From: Burkholderia sp. S171
Lineage (GTDB): Bacteria > Pseudomonadota > Gammaproteobacteria > Burkholderiales > Burkholderiaceae
DNA: 64,000 nucleotides
Assembly (NCBI RefSeq): GCF_009766085.1
Contig: NZ_LMUF01000035.1
Coordinates: forward strand, 34,936 to 98,935
Reading direction: 5' to 3'
The notes under the pieces are model-generated. The model was not told the DNA's origin, did no database searches, and saw only the letters and a program-made list of their open reading frames with translations. The position numbers and the translations under genes are program-made. This document shows, one piece after another, positions 8,117 to 15,948 of the stretch (position 1 is the stretch's first letter; every line of letters begins with the position of its first letter).

Positions 8117-9330
8117 AAGTAAAAGTCCCACAAGCGGATGAATCGTTCGTCGAATCTTTGTGCACGAATCTCGTCGAGCCGCGCAACAAACGCGTTGCGC
8201 CACATCCTGAGCGTGCGCGCATAGTCGCGGCCAAAGGAGAACTGGTTGACCACTTTCAGCCCGTGGCGTTCCGCCGATTGCGCGAACACGGCGGGCGAGG
8301 GCAGCATACCGCCTGGAAAAATATACTGCTGGATAAAGTCGCTACTCGTCCGGTAACGATCGAACAGCGCATTGTCGATAGTGATCGTCTGCACGCATGC
8401 CCGGCCGCCACGCTTGAGATTGCGCTTGATGCATTCAAAGTAACTCGGCCAATATTCCTCGCCCACGGCTTCGAACATTTCGATGGATGCAATTGCGTCG
8501 AACTGGCCGTGGGTATCGCGGTAATCCTGCAGGCGGAGATCCGTCTGGTCGCTGAGCCCCGCGTCTGCCAGACGCTGCTGCGCGTAAGCGAGTTGTTCCG
8601 TGGACAGCGTCAGGCCGGTCACATTCGCTTTTGCTTCACTTGCAGCGAGTTGTGCGAATCCGCCCCAGCCGCAACCGATTTCCAGCACGCTTGGATTGAC
8701 GCCTTCGAGTTTCAGCTCGTTCAACAGCCGCCGGTATTTCGCGCGTTGTGCGTCGTCGAGCGTCTGGTCCGGCGAGCCGTCGAAGAGCGCGCTCGAGTAG
8801 GTCATCGTGCTGTCGAGCCAGAGCTTGTAGAACGCGTTGCCGAGGTCGTAATGCGCGTGGATATTGCGGCGGCTGCCTTCTTTCGTATTCGCGTTGCGCA
8901 GATGGCGGAAGCGGTTCGTCAGCTTGCCGAACCACGAACCGTAGATCACGGCTTCTATCGTCGTGCGGTTACGCACCATGATGTCGAGCAGCGCGGCGAG
9001 ATCGTCGGTATGCCAGTCGCCCGCCAGATAAGTCTCTGCAAAACCGATATCGCCGCTCTTCAGCGCCGCCGCACATACGTTCCAGTTAGTCAGCACGACA
9101 CGCGCGTAAGGCGGGTTGCCGGGAGCGTCGGGCGCTTGTCCGAAACGGCGCGTGGTGCCGTCGGGGAGATGGACCTCGAGGACGCCGTATTGAAGCTGGC
9201 TCAAGAGCCTGAGCACCACGCGCGCAGCCGCGGGTTTTCGTAACGCGCCGTGGGTCCGCAGCAGGGGCCGCATGAACCAGGATGCAACCGGACTGCGTAA
9301 CGATGAAGGGGAGGAGGGCTGTGTCGACAT
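8047..9330 (-). CDS. cyclopropane-fatty-acyl-phospholipid synthase family methyltransferase
   Basis: A 427-residue SAM-dependent methyltransferase of the CFA synthase family, which modifies double bonds of membrane phospholipid acyl chains. The SAM-binding motif is VLEIGCGWGGFAQLAA, followed by GLTLSTEQLAYAQQR and EMFEAVGEEYWPSYF. The N-terminal domain (LPDGTTRRFG, GDIGFAETYLAGDWHTDDL) is also typical. The ATG at 9330, preceded by AGGTGA, is preferred over the TTG at 9336. It lies 8 bases from the stop of the DUF1365 gene. In this context it may be the UfaM-type enzyme of furan fatty acid synthesis rather than housekeeping Cfa; sequence alone does not decide. Confidence 0.9.
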   Translation of the reverse strand: MSTQPSSPSSLRSPVASWFMRPLLRTHGALRKPAAARVVLRLLSQLQYGVLEVHLPDGTTRRFGQAPDAPGNPPYARVVLTNWNVCAAALKSGDIGFAETYLAGDWHTDDLAALLDIMVRNRTTIEAVIYGSWFGKLTNRFRHLRNANTKEGSRRNIHAHYDLGNAFYKLWLDSTMTYSSALFDGSPDQTLDDAQRAKYRRLLNELKLEGVNPSVLEIGCGWGGFAQLAASEAKANVTGLTLSTEQLAYAQQRLADAGLSDQTDLRLQDYRDTHGQFDAIASIEMFEAVGEEYWPSYFECIKRNLKRGGRACVQTITIDNALFDRYRTSSDFIQQYIFPGGMLPSPAVFAQSAERHGLKVVNQFSFGRDYARTLRMWRNAFVARLDEIRAQRFDERFIRLWDFYLCYCEAAFAHSNTDVIQFTLEHA

Positions 9331-9337
9331 TTGCAAG

Positions 9338-10180
9338 TCACCTGGTCGGCAATTCGGCCCGCTCGTGCGAGACGTTCGCAGCCGGCGGAGTGGGTTTGCT
9401 CAGAAACGGCACGCGCTTGAAGAACAGTTTCAGCGCTTGCCAATGGATTTTCGCGACGACGCCAAACGTCATCAGCGGATAGCCGAAAAACACGCGCAGC
9501 ACGTTGCGGGCATCGAGCGGGCGCGCGCTTCCCGCGATGCTGGTCAGCAGTAGCGGACCTTCGCCATCGTCGTAGTCAATGCGCGCGAGTGAGCGCAACG
9601 GTTTGCCGCGTTTCGGCGATGCAAACATGAAGCGGAACGTGTACTTTCCTTGCACCTTGCAGAACGGCGACACGTGGAAAACCTTGGTGGCCGTAAGCGG
9701 CGTGCCGTTCAGGACGCCACTGCCTGGATCGAGCAGATAGCAATGGCGCTCGCCGAAGGTATTGTTCACTTCGCAGACCACGGCGCGCAACGTGCCGTCC
9801 GCGCGCTCGCAGAACCAGAAGCTCACCGGATTGAAAACGTAGCCCAGCACGCGCGGGAACGTGTGCAGGAAGATCTCGCCGGTGGCGTCGTGGATGCCGT
9901 TTTCATGCAGCATCGACTCGATCCATTGGAGCGCCGTTTGTCCCTCTGCACCGTGGTCGCTGTCGTGAAAGCTTAGTAAGCCGAATCGATTGGTCGCGAA
10001 CAAGCGTGAATCGCGCTGCGCGCCTTGGGCCAGCCTTGCGGCGCGTGCGCGCAGCGGTAGCCGCAACGTGTAGACGCCGTACGAGAACGCATTGCGTGCC
10101 GGGCGTAGCCGCTTGTGTCGCACGGGCCCGACGAGCAGCAGGTCGGGGGCATCGAAGGATTGAGAGGCGGGCGTGCTCAT
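9338..10180 (-). CDS. DUF1365 (COG3496) family protein
   Basis: A 280-residue DUF1365 protein, a family of unknown biochemistry that is almost always found between a COG2907 FAD oxidoreductase and a CFA-synthase-like gene, as here. Signature segments are GPVRHKRLRPARNAFSYGVY at the N-terminus, FNPVSFWFCERADG in the middle and KVFHVSPFCKVQGKYTFRF. Its ATG at 10178-10180 overlaps the TGA of the upstream gene (ATGA), indicating translational coupling. A longer frame to 10312 would run inside the upstream gene and is rejected. Confidence 0.9.
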   Translation of the reverse strand: MSTPASQSFDAPDLLLVGPVRHKRLRPARNAFSYGVYTLRLPLRARAARLAQGAQRDSRLFATNRFGLLSFHDSDHGAEGQTALQWIESMLHENGIHDATGEIFLHTFPRVLGYVFNPVSFWFCERADGTLRAVVCEVNNTFGERHCYLLDPGSGVLNGTPLTATKVFHVSPFCKVQGKYTFRFMFASPKRGKPLRSLARIDYDDGEGPLLLTSIAGSARPLDARNVLRVFFGYPLMTFGVVAKIHWQALKLFFKRVPFLSKPTPPAANVSHERAELPTR

Positions 10181-11481
10181 GCTGCAAGCGCCGGTTCGTT
10201 GCTGCCTAATGTTGCGAAGGTCGCAAGGGCGGTCAGCTTCGCCGCCGCTGCCAGCCCGGACTTCAGGCCGTCCTCGTGGAATCCGTAGCCGGTCCATGCA
10301 CCCGCGAACCACGTATTGCGTACGCCTTGCATCGACGGCAAATTGCGTTGCGCCTGCACGGCGGCTTGATCGAATACAGGGTGGCTGTAGGCGAACTCAC
10401 GCATCACCGTGTCGGACCGCGGCTCACGCACCGGATTCAGCGAGACGATGACGGGCGTCTTGAACGGCAACGGTTGCAGCTTGTTGATGAGGTAATGCAC
10501 GCATAACTGCGGCTCACCGCCCAGCTTGCCGGTGCGGCTTTCGTAGTTCCATGCCGACCATGCACGTTGCGCCGGCAGCAGCGAAGTGTCCGTATGCAAC
10601 ACTGCGCGATTCGGCGCATAGCCGATCGCGCCGAGCGTGGCCGATTCGTCATGCGAGGGATCGGCGAGGAGGGCCAGCGCCTGGTCGCTATGGCACGCAA
10701 GCACAACGTGATCGAAGTGTTCCAACCCTCGCGCGCTATCGATCTCCACGCCCTGCGCACTGCGTCTCACCGATGTCACGGGCGCATCGACGCGGGCATC
10801 GCCTATGACGGGCAGCATCCGCCGCACGTATTCGCGTGCGCCGCCGTTGACGGTGTGCCATTGCGGCCGGTCGTTGACCTGCAGCAGGCCGTGGTTATGA
10901 CAAAAGCGAATCAGCGTGCCAATAGGAAACGCCATCATCTGCGATGTGGAGCACGACCAGATCGCGCCGATCATCGGCAGCAGATACCAGTCGCGGAATG
11001 CCGTCGAAAACTTTTCGCGTTCGAGAAAACTGCTCACCGGCTCGGCGAGTTGAACGTCCTTGCCAGCCCGCGCCAATGCGGTGGTCGTGCGGTTGAAGCG
11101 GAGGATATCGGCCAGCATGCGCAGGAATGCCGGGCGCAGCAGATTGCGACGCTGTGTGAAGACCGTGTTCAGGTCGCTGCCCGCCCACTCCAGCCCACGG
11201 TCCGTCAGCGATACGGAGAACGACATATCGGTCGCGGTGGTCGGGATGTCGAGCTCTTCGAACAGCTTCACCAGGTTCGGATAGGTTTGGTGATTGAAGA
11301 CCAGGAAACCGGTATCCACGCCATGCGTGATGCCGTCGAGTGTCACGTCCACCGTGTTCGTATGACCGCCAAAGTAACTGCCGGCCTCGAACAGCGTTAC
11401 ATCGATACCCGCCTTGGCCTTCGCCAGCCTATAAGCGCAGGCGAGTCCAGAAATCCCCGCTCCGATTACCGCAACTTTCAT
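10177..11481 (-). CDS. FAD-dependent (NAD(P)-binding) amine-oxidoreductase family protein, COG2907
   Basis: A 434-residue flavoprotein. The Rossmann dinucleotide fold is at the very N-terminus (GAGISG at residues 7-12), followed by YFGGHTNTVDV and DTGFLVFNHQTYPNL. The C-terminal FAD segment is NTWFAGAWTGYGFHEDGLKSGL. COG2907 proteins include UfaO, needed in alpha-proteobacteria to make furan fatty acids, and members of singlet-oxygen regulons (family knowledge). It is the first gene of a four-gene minus-strand operon divergent from a LitR/CarH-type regulator. The short leader contains an imperfect direct repeat at 11522-11542. Confidence 0.9.
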   Translation of the reverse strand: MKVAVIGAGISGLACAYRLAKAKAGIDVTLFEAGSYFGGHTNTVDVTLDGITHGVDTGFLVFNHQTYPNLVKLFEELDIPTTATDMSFSVSLTDRGLEWAGSDLNTVFTQRRNLLRPAFLRMLADILRFNRTTTALARAGKDVQLAEPVSSFLEREKFSTAFRDWYLLPMIGAIWSCSTSQMMAFPIGTLIRFCHNHGLLQVNDRPQWHTVNGGAREYVRRMLPVIGDARVDAPVTSVRRSAQGVEIDSARGLEHFDHVVLACHSDQALALLADPSHDESATLGAIGYAPNRAVLHTDTSLLPAQRAWSAWNYESRTGKLGGEPQLCVHYLINKLQPLPFKTPVIVSLNPVREPRSDTVMREFAYSHPVFDQAAVQAQRNLPSMQGVRNTWFAGAWTGYGFHEDGLKSGLAAAAKLTALATFATLGSNEPALAA

Positions 11482-11521
11482 GACGTTGCTCCGTGTGTCT
11501 TTATCTTTTGTGTCGACTGCC

Positions 11522-11551
11522 TGATGGCTCTGACGGCTCTTTGTTTGGAAC
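11522..11551 (-). repeat. leader repeat element, copy A (AGAGCC[G/A]TCA pair)
   Basis: On the minus strand, 41 bases upstream of the FAD-oxidoreductase start, the sequence GTTCCAA, AAAGAGCCGTCA and GAGCCATCA appears in that order. The same blocks in the same order and at the same distance from an ATG occur upstream of vgrG (38587-38624). The function is unknown. Confidence 0.45.
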
Positions 11552-11641
11552 TACCGGCGGCGGCTCATGCCGCGTTCAAGGTGATTTACGCAATCCCGGT
11601 CGCGATGGATGCACGCAGCGGGAATTAAACGGTCATTTGCT

Positions 11642-11655
11642 GACAATGTTTTGTC
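11642..11655. promoter_or_regulatory. candidate LitR/CarH operator, inverted repeat GACAA-N4-TTGTC
   Basis: A perfect 5-base inverted repeat (GACAA, spacer TGTT, TTGTC) lies in the divergent region between the FAD oxidoreductase and the MerR/B12 regulator. The same half-sites recur at 11772-11786. MerR-family regulators bind such dyads, but binding here is inferred only from symmetry and position. Confidence 0.4.
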
Positions 11656-11721
11656 CACTGCAAACTAGAATTTTCGTCTATGATCAATAATGTTTCGAAT
11701 TGTTGTGAAAGTCCATAGATA

Positions 11722-12813
11722 ATGGAATTGAGGCGATTTTTGCTTCGCTGTCTAATTTCTATATTCAAGAGTTTGTCCATGACAAATACATCGGAAACCG
11801 GTCTGTCCATGAACGTTACGGCGAGCAGTGAGGCTGGAGCGGTGGTGATTCCCGACACAACGGACACGCCGGAGGACGGTACTGCGGCGGATATCGCGGG
11901 TATGGCGGGCATTGGCATTGGTATTGGCGCGATTGCTAACGAGATCGGGCTGACCAAGGACACGTTGCGTGTCTGGGAGCGGCGTTACGGCTTCCCGCAA
12001 CCGTTGCGGTCATCGGGTGGCGAGCGGCTCTATCCGCAAGAGCAGGTGACCAAGCTCCGGCTGGTCAAGCGCCTGCTGGACGCGGGCCACAGGCCGAGCA
12101 AAGTGTTGCCGCAATCCATCGTGCGGCTGCAGCAGCTGGCTGAAGATTCAGGCTTGGGGCAGGACGCGCCGGACGTGGAACTGGACCGGCTCGTTGAGCT
12201 GCTGCGCGTAGGCCGCTACGACGACTTCCGCTTCGAGCTGCTCAAGCGCGCCACGCGCGAAGGGCTCGCGCGTTTCGTTCTCGACGTGGCTGCGCCGCTC
12301 ACGGCAAGAGTGGGCAATGCATGGGCTGCAGCCACGCTGCAGGTCTATCACGAGCACCTGTTCAGTGAAGCCATGCAGGTCACGCTGCGCTCACTGATGC
12401 GTCCGCTTTCCGAAGCTTTGCGCGGGCGCGGCACGCATCCGCGGGTGCTGCTCACCACGCTGCCGGGCGAGGGGCATGGGCTTGGCATCTTGATGGCGGA
12501 GGCCATGCTCGCGCTGGCCGATTGCGAATGCATTGCGCTTGGAACGCAGACGCCGCAGCAGGACATTGTCGACGCCGTCCTGGCCCATGAAATCGAAATT
12601 GTCGCGCTGTCGTTTTCCGCTTCCATGCCCGTGCAGGCCGTGGTCAACGGACTCACGGAGTTGCGCGCGGTGCTGCCTCCGAAGGTCGCAATGTGGGTCG
12701 GCGGCAGCAGCCCCGCATTACGGCGCAAGCTTCCTGACGGCGTGCTGAACGTCGCGGGACTTGGGCCGATTGAAGACGCTGTAACGCAGTGGTGCCATAG
12801 TGCCATGCTATGA
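11722..12813 (+). CDS. MerR-type regulator with B12-binding domain, LitR/CarH-like photoreceptor
   Basis: Up to 363 residues. The MerR helix-turn-helix spans about 67-135 (GAIANEIGLTKDTLRVWERR, then RLYPQEQV). It is followed by a helical bundle with the motif W201-x9-E211-H212, used by CarH to cap adenosylcobalamin, and a cobalamin-binding Rossmann domain with E250-x-H252-x-x-G255 and GG at 327-328. In CarH and class I LitR, AdoB12 holds a DNA-bound tetramer in the dark and light releases it. All key residues are present, so photosensing is likely. The start is uncertain: ATG at 11722, 11779 or 11809, each with a weak ribosome binding site. It is divergent from the lipid-modification operon it probably represses. 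Confidence 0.9.
   Translation: MELRRFLLRCLISIFKSLSMTNTSETGLSMNVTASSEAGAVVIPDTTDTPEDGTAADIAGMAGIGIGIGAIANEIGLTKDTLRVWERRYGFPQPLRSSGGERLYPQEQVTKLRLVKRLLDAGHRPSKVLPQSIVRLQQLAEDSGLGQDAPDVELDRLVELLRVGRYDDFRFELLKRATREGLARFVLDVAAPLTARVGNAWAAATLQVYHEHLFSEAMQVTLRSLMRPLSEALRGRGTHPRVLLTTLPGEGHGLGILMAEAMLALADCECIALGTQTPQQDIVDAVLAHEIEIVALSFSASMPVQAVVNGLTELRAVLPPKVAMWVGGSSPALRRKLPDGVLNVAGLGPIEDAVTQWCHSAML
11772..11786. promoter_or_regulatory. candidate LitR/CarH operator, inverted repeat TTTGTC-N3-GACAAA
   Basis: A perfect 6-base inverted repeat with a 3-base spacer shares TTTGTCCA with the site at 11650-11657. It overlaps the candidate ATG at 11779 of the regulator gene, which suggests either autoregulation or that translation starts further downstream (ATG at 11809). 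Confidence 0.4.
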
Positions 12814-13345
12814 TCGACGGGCGGTTTGTTGCATGGTCTGCTGCACAGTCTGCTTCGCACTACGGGCGATGCGGCGAAGGCAGCCCGGGCGTGACCAGCG
12901 TTACGATTCATGGTTGAACCGGGGCGTAGCGGAAACACGTTGCGCCTTGCGCCTGTCACGCACGAAAGGCATGCTTCACGCGGCGTACGCAGCAGTACGG
13001 CGGAGTAAGTCTGACAAGGGGCTCGCCAAGCAACACGGTTTTAACAAAGTATCAAAAAAGGCTTTAAACGAGTTGCATCACAGCTCGCGCTTCGTACTTA
13101 CCTCAGGCACAGGGTTCGCTCCTTACCCACGGTAGACATTGCAACGCCGCTTACTGCCGCGTTTGCAACGGGCAAAAAGTCGCAGAAGGACGCGACAGGC
13201 GCTTCTTTACCGTTTTTGCATCTGAGCGCCTGATTCCCGCGTAAAATTGAAAGCTTCGCCGCTGGCGGCGCGGATTCCCGCGCGTAGCCGGCTAAAGTTA
13301 CAACAGACAGAACTGTCGCACTACGTTGCAAACCAGGGGTGGACT
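12814..13345. other. intergenic region, about 530 bases
   Basis: This lies between the B12-type regulator and the ferritin-like gene. No tRNA, hairpin terminator with T-run or domain-bearing ORF was found. The frame 12800-13135 (+) has no ribosome binding site and a composition unlike nearby proteins. A ribosome binding site (AGGGGTGGA) precedes the ferritin-like ATG at 13346. Confidence 0.5.
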
Positions 13346-14218
13346 ATGAACACGATGCTTTATCCGGAACTGTATAAATCGCTGGAATCGGTTCGTTGGG
13401 ACATGGAGAAAGATATTCCCTGGGACAAATTCGACTCGGCGCTGCTCACCGACGAACAAGCCAAGACCATCAAGATGAACGCGATCACCGAATGGTCCGC
13501 GTTGCCCGCCACGGAAATGTTCCTGCGCGACAACCACAACGACAGCGATTTTTCGGCGTTCATCAGCGTGTGGTTCTTCGAAGAGCAGAAACACTCGCTC
13601 GTGCTGATGGAATACCTGCGCCGCTTCAAGCCTGAAATGGTGCCGACCGAAGCAGAACTGGACGCCGTTCGCTTCGAATTCGATCCCGCTCCCCCGCTCG
13701 AAACACTGATGCTGCACTTCTGCGGCGAGATCCGCCTGAACCACTGGTACAGGCGCGCGGCCGAATGGCATACAGAGCCGGTGATCAAGCACATCTACGA
13801 AACCATTTCGCGCGACGAAGCGCGTCACGGCGGCGCGTATCTGCGTTACATGAAGAAAGCGATGACGCAGACCGGTGATATCGCGCGCGCTGCGTTCGCG
13901 AAGATCGGTGTCCTGATGGCTTCGGCACGGCGCACGGAAAAACCGCTGCATCCGACCAATCTCCACGTGAACCAGGCGCTGTTTCCGCGCGACACCATTC
14001 AGTCGCGTTTGCCGGATCCGGAGTGGCTCGAACACTGGCTCGACGAACAAATTCGTTTCGATGACAGTTGGGAAAAGAAAGTTGTCGAACGGATCCTGCA
14101 TAACCTTTCCATTCTGTTCGAGCGTTCGTTCGTCACGGCGCAGGAGTTGAACCGGTATCGCAAGGAAGTGGTGTTGCGGCTGCAGGCTGCACAAGCCGCA
14201 TCGCAACTGCCGGCCTGA
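13346..14218 (+). CDS. ferritin-like diiron protein
   Basis: A 290-residue helical diiron carboxylate protein. Two E-x-x-H pairs are visible, E80-Q-K-H83 and E158-A-R-H161, with additional glutamates at 57 and 128, the same arrangement as in acyl-ACP desaturases and related oxygenases. The substrate is unknown, and Burkholderia homologues are usually called ferritin-like. The ATG at 13346 is chosen because AGGGGTGGA lies just upstream; the open frame to 13247 has no such site. It ends in a strong terminator. The nearby light-responsive lipid cluster makes a lipid substrate conceivable but unproven. Confidence 0.85.
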   Translation: MNTMLYPELYKSLESVRWDMEKDIPWDKFDSALLTDEQAKTIKMNAITEWSALPATEMFLRDNHNDSDFSAFISVWFFEEQKHSLVLMEYLRRFKPEMVPTEAELDAVRFEFDPAPPLETLMLHFCGEIRLNHWYRRAAEWHTEPVIKHIYETISRDEARHGGAYLRYMKKAMTQTGDIARAAFAKIGVLMASARRTEKPLHPTNLHVNQALFPRDTIQSRLPDPEWLEHWLDEQIRFDDSWEKKVVERILHNLSILFERSFVTAQELNRYRKEVVLRLQAAQAASQLPA

Positions 14219-14242
14219 CGGGAATTCCAGCTTGTTGTTCTG

Positions 14243-14280
14243 AACGGCCCGCCGGTTTGTGACCGGCGGGCCGTTTGTTT
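14243..14280 (+). terminator. Rho-independent terminator after the ferritin-like gene
   Basis: A 14-base perfect stem (14243-14256 with 14262-14275), a 5-base loop TTGTG and a short T-rich tail (TGTTT). It begins 24 bases after the stop codon. Confidence 0.85.
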
Positions 14281-14387
14281 ATGAAGGGCGCGTTCCATGC
14301 GCAAACACGTTTGTACGTTGCTGTAAGTAAACGCGCCGGCACGCGTGGCACACTACGCTCCTTCTGAATCCCTCATCGCTTATAGAC

Positions 14388-14870
14388 ATGCCCGCTCCTT
14401 TCGAACGCAAGATCATGACGCGCGACGCGCTCGCTGCTGTGCGTCCGCAATTCGCGTCGCCGGTGGTTTTCACGAACGGCGTCTTCGATATCCTGCATCG
14501 CGGCCATGTCACTTATCTCGCCGATGCGAAGGCGCTAGGTGCAACGCTGATCGTTGGCGTGAACAGTGACGCGTCGGTGCGCATGCTCGGCAAAGGCGAC
14601 GACCGGCCGATCAATCGCGAAGACGATCGCATGGCGCTGCTGGCCGCGCTGGAAAGCGTGGACTGGGTGGTGAAATTCGAGGAATCGACGCCGCTTGAGC
14701 TGATCGGCGAACTGCATCCGGACGTGCTGGTGAAAGGCGGCGATTACGACATGGACAAGCTGGCGGAATCGGCGCTGGTGCGGAGCTGGGGCGGCAAGGC
14801 GCTGGCCATTCCGTTCGAGCACGATCGCTCTACAACCGCATTGCTCAAGAAAGTGCGCACGCAGGGATAA
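14388..14870 (+). CDS. rfaE2: D-glycero-beta-D-manno-heptose 1-phosphate adenylyltransferase
   Basis: A 160-residue nucleotidyltransferase that makes ADP-heptose from heptose-1-phosphate and ATP for the LPS inner core. It corresponds to the C-terminal half of E. coli HldE, encoded here as a separate protein, as is usual in beta-proteobacteria. The HxGH motif is H37-R-G-H40 in TNGVFDILHRGHVTYLADAK, and the second motif is DRSTTALLKKV near the C-terminus. ADP-heptose is also the donor for the O-heptosyltransferase encoded at 56526-57749. Confidence 0.95.
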   Translation: MPAPFERKIMTRDALAAVRPQFASPVVFTNGVFDILHRGHVTYLADAKALGATLIVGVNSDASVRMLGKGDDRPINREDDRMALLAALESVDWVVKFEESTPLELIGELHPDVLVKGGDYDMDKLAESALVRSWGGKALAIPFEHDRSTTALLKKVRTQG

Positions 14871-14888
14871 GTGCGTTAGCCGAAACGA

Positions 14889-15128
14889 TTATTGCGCGAG
14901 CGGTGCAGCCTGCACGGCGGCCGAGGGCGCGGGGCCACCGACCACGGCCTGATCGGCGGCTTCTTCGGGGGTGATCGGGCGAACCCGTACCAGTTCCGGA
15001 TGCACTTGCCGGTCGAGATGTTGCGGTTCGCGACCGCCGGCCGACGGCAGCGGTCCGAACACGCCTTGCACGACAACGAACATCAACAGGTTTGCCAGAA
15101 ACAACAGGGCGAGCAGCCAGCGCAACAT
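14889..15128 (-). CDS. small membrane-anchored protein downstream of coaX
   Basis: A 79-residue protein with one N-terminal membrane segment (MLRWLLALLFLANLLMFVVVQGVFG) and a proline/alanine-rich periplasmic tail (RPITPEEAADQAVVGGPAPSA). It starts 13 bases after the coaX stop and is thus the third gene of the birA-coaX operon. Conserved proteins at this position in Burkholderia are of unknown function; the short tail resembles the beginning of longer SPOR-type proteins, so truncation is possible but not shown. Confidence 0.7.
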   Translation of the reverse strand: MLRWLLALLFLANLLMFVVVQGVFGPLPSAGGREPQHLDRQVHPELVRVRPITPEEAADQAVVGGPAPSAAVQAAPLAQ

Positions 15129-15141
15129 GGAAAGCGCTCCA

Positions 15142-15948
15142 TCAATCAGGTGAACGGGAAACAGCGGCTTCGCGAGCGATCAATGCTAGCCCCGCGAGCA
15201 CGAGGGAGTCGTGGCGAGTATGCGGCACCTTGAGCGCGCCCGCCACTTCGCTGGCGCCGCCGCCGCTGAGAATCAGGCGTACGTCGTTGTTCCATTGGGC
15301 GCGCAGATCCTGCCACGCCCGTTCTATCAAACCCGCCTGCGCGAGCAGGCATCCCGATGACAAAGCCGTCCGCGTGTCGGTGGCGAAAATACCGTTGGAT
15401 GAGCTGATTGCGCGTCGGGCGGTGTCAGGCAGAAGCGTGGGCAATTGTGCCGTATGGGTGCCGAGTGACTGCATCATCAGCAGCCAGCCGGGTGCAATCA
15501 GGCCACCTGTGAAGGTGCCATCGGCGAGTAGCGCTTCAAGTGTCGTCGCCGTGCCGATGGTGGCAATCAGCAAGTTTTCTTCGGGGTATGCCGCGTGGGC
15601 GCCGATCATGCCGCACCAACGGTCACTGCCAAGCGCCGCTGGTTCCGTATAGCGATTCGTTACGCCCGATTGTTGCGCCTGAGCGCGCACAATCGTGCGG
15701 GGCAAGCCGGGCCAGCGTGCATCAAGAAGGGCGGCTATGCGCTCGCCCACGCGCGGCCCCGCCACGTTCGAAATCCAAGCGCTTGCAGGCGTCGGCAAGC
15801 TGGACCAATCGGTTATATCTGCGGGAGCGGCTTCAACCTCGACGTGATCAAACGCGCCGCCGTTCAGCGTTTCGTAAGTAGCGCTGACCAGCGACCACTT
15901 GATCCGGCTATTGCCTGCATCGATAAGCAGAAACGGTGCACCACTCAC
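15142..15948 (-). CDS. coaX: type III pantothenate kinase
   Basis: A 268-residue CoaX that phosphorylates pantothenate, the first step of coenzyme A synthesis. It belongs to the ASKHA fold: the phosphate-1 motif is D10-A-G-N-S-R15 at the N-terminus, and the central segment AALGSDRWCGMIGAHAAYP and TIGTATTLEALLADGTFTGG are typical. The start is a GTG at 15946-15948 that overlaps the birA stop (GTGA), indicating translational coupling. CoaX and BirA fused or adjacent is a common arrangement in Burkholderiales. Confidence 0.95.
   Translation of the reverse strand: MSGAPFLLIDAGNSRIKWSLVSATYETLNGGAFDHVEVEAAPADITDWSSLPTPASAWISNVAGPRVGERIAALLDARWPGLPRTIVRAQAQQSGVTNRYTEPAALGSDRWCGMIGAHAAYPEENLLIATIGTATTLEALLADGTFTGGLIAPGWLLMMQSLGTHTAQLPTLLPDTARRAISSSNGIFATDTRTALSSGCLLAQAGLIERAWQDLRAQWNNDVRLILSGGGASEVAGALKVPHTRHDSLVLAGLALIAREAAVSRSPD

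Noticed and set aside
12800..13135. Open frame after the photoreceptor gene
   Set aside because: No ribosome binding site, starts inside the preceding gene, and Cys/Arg-rich composition.
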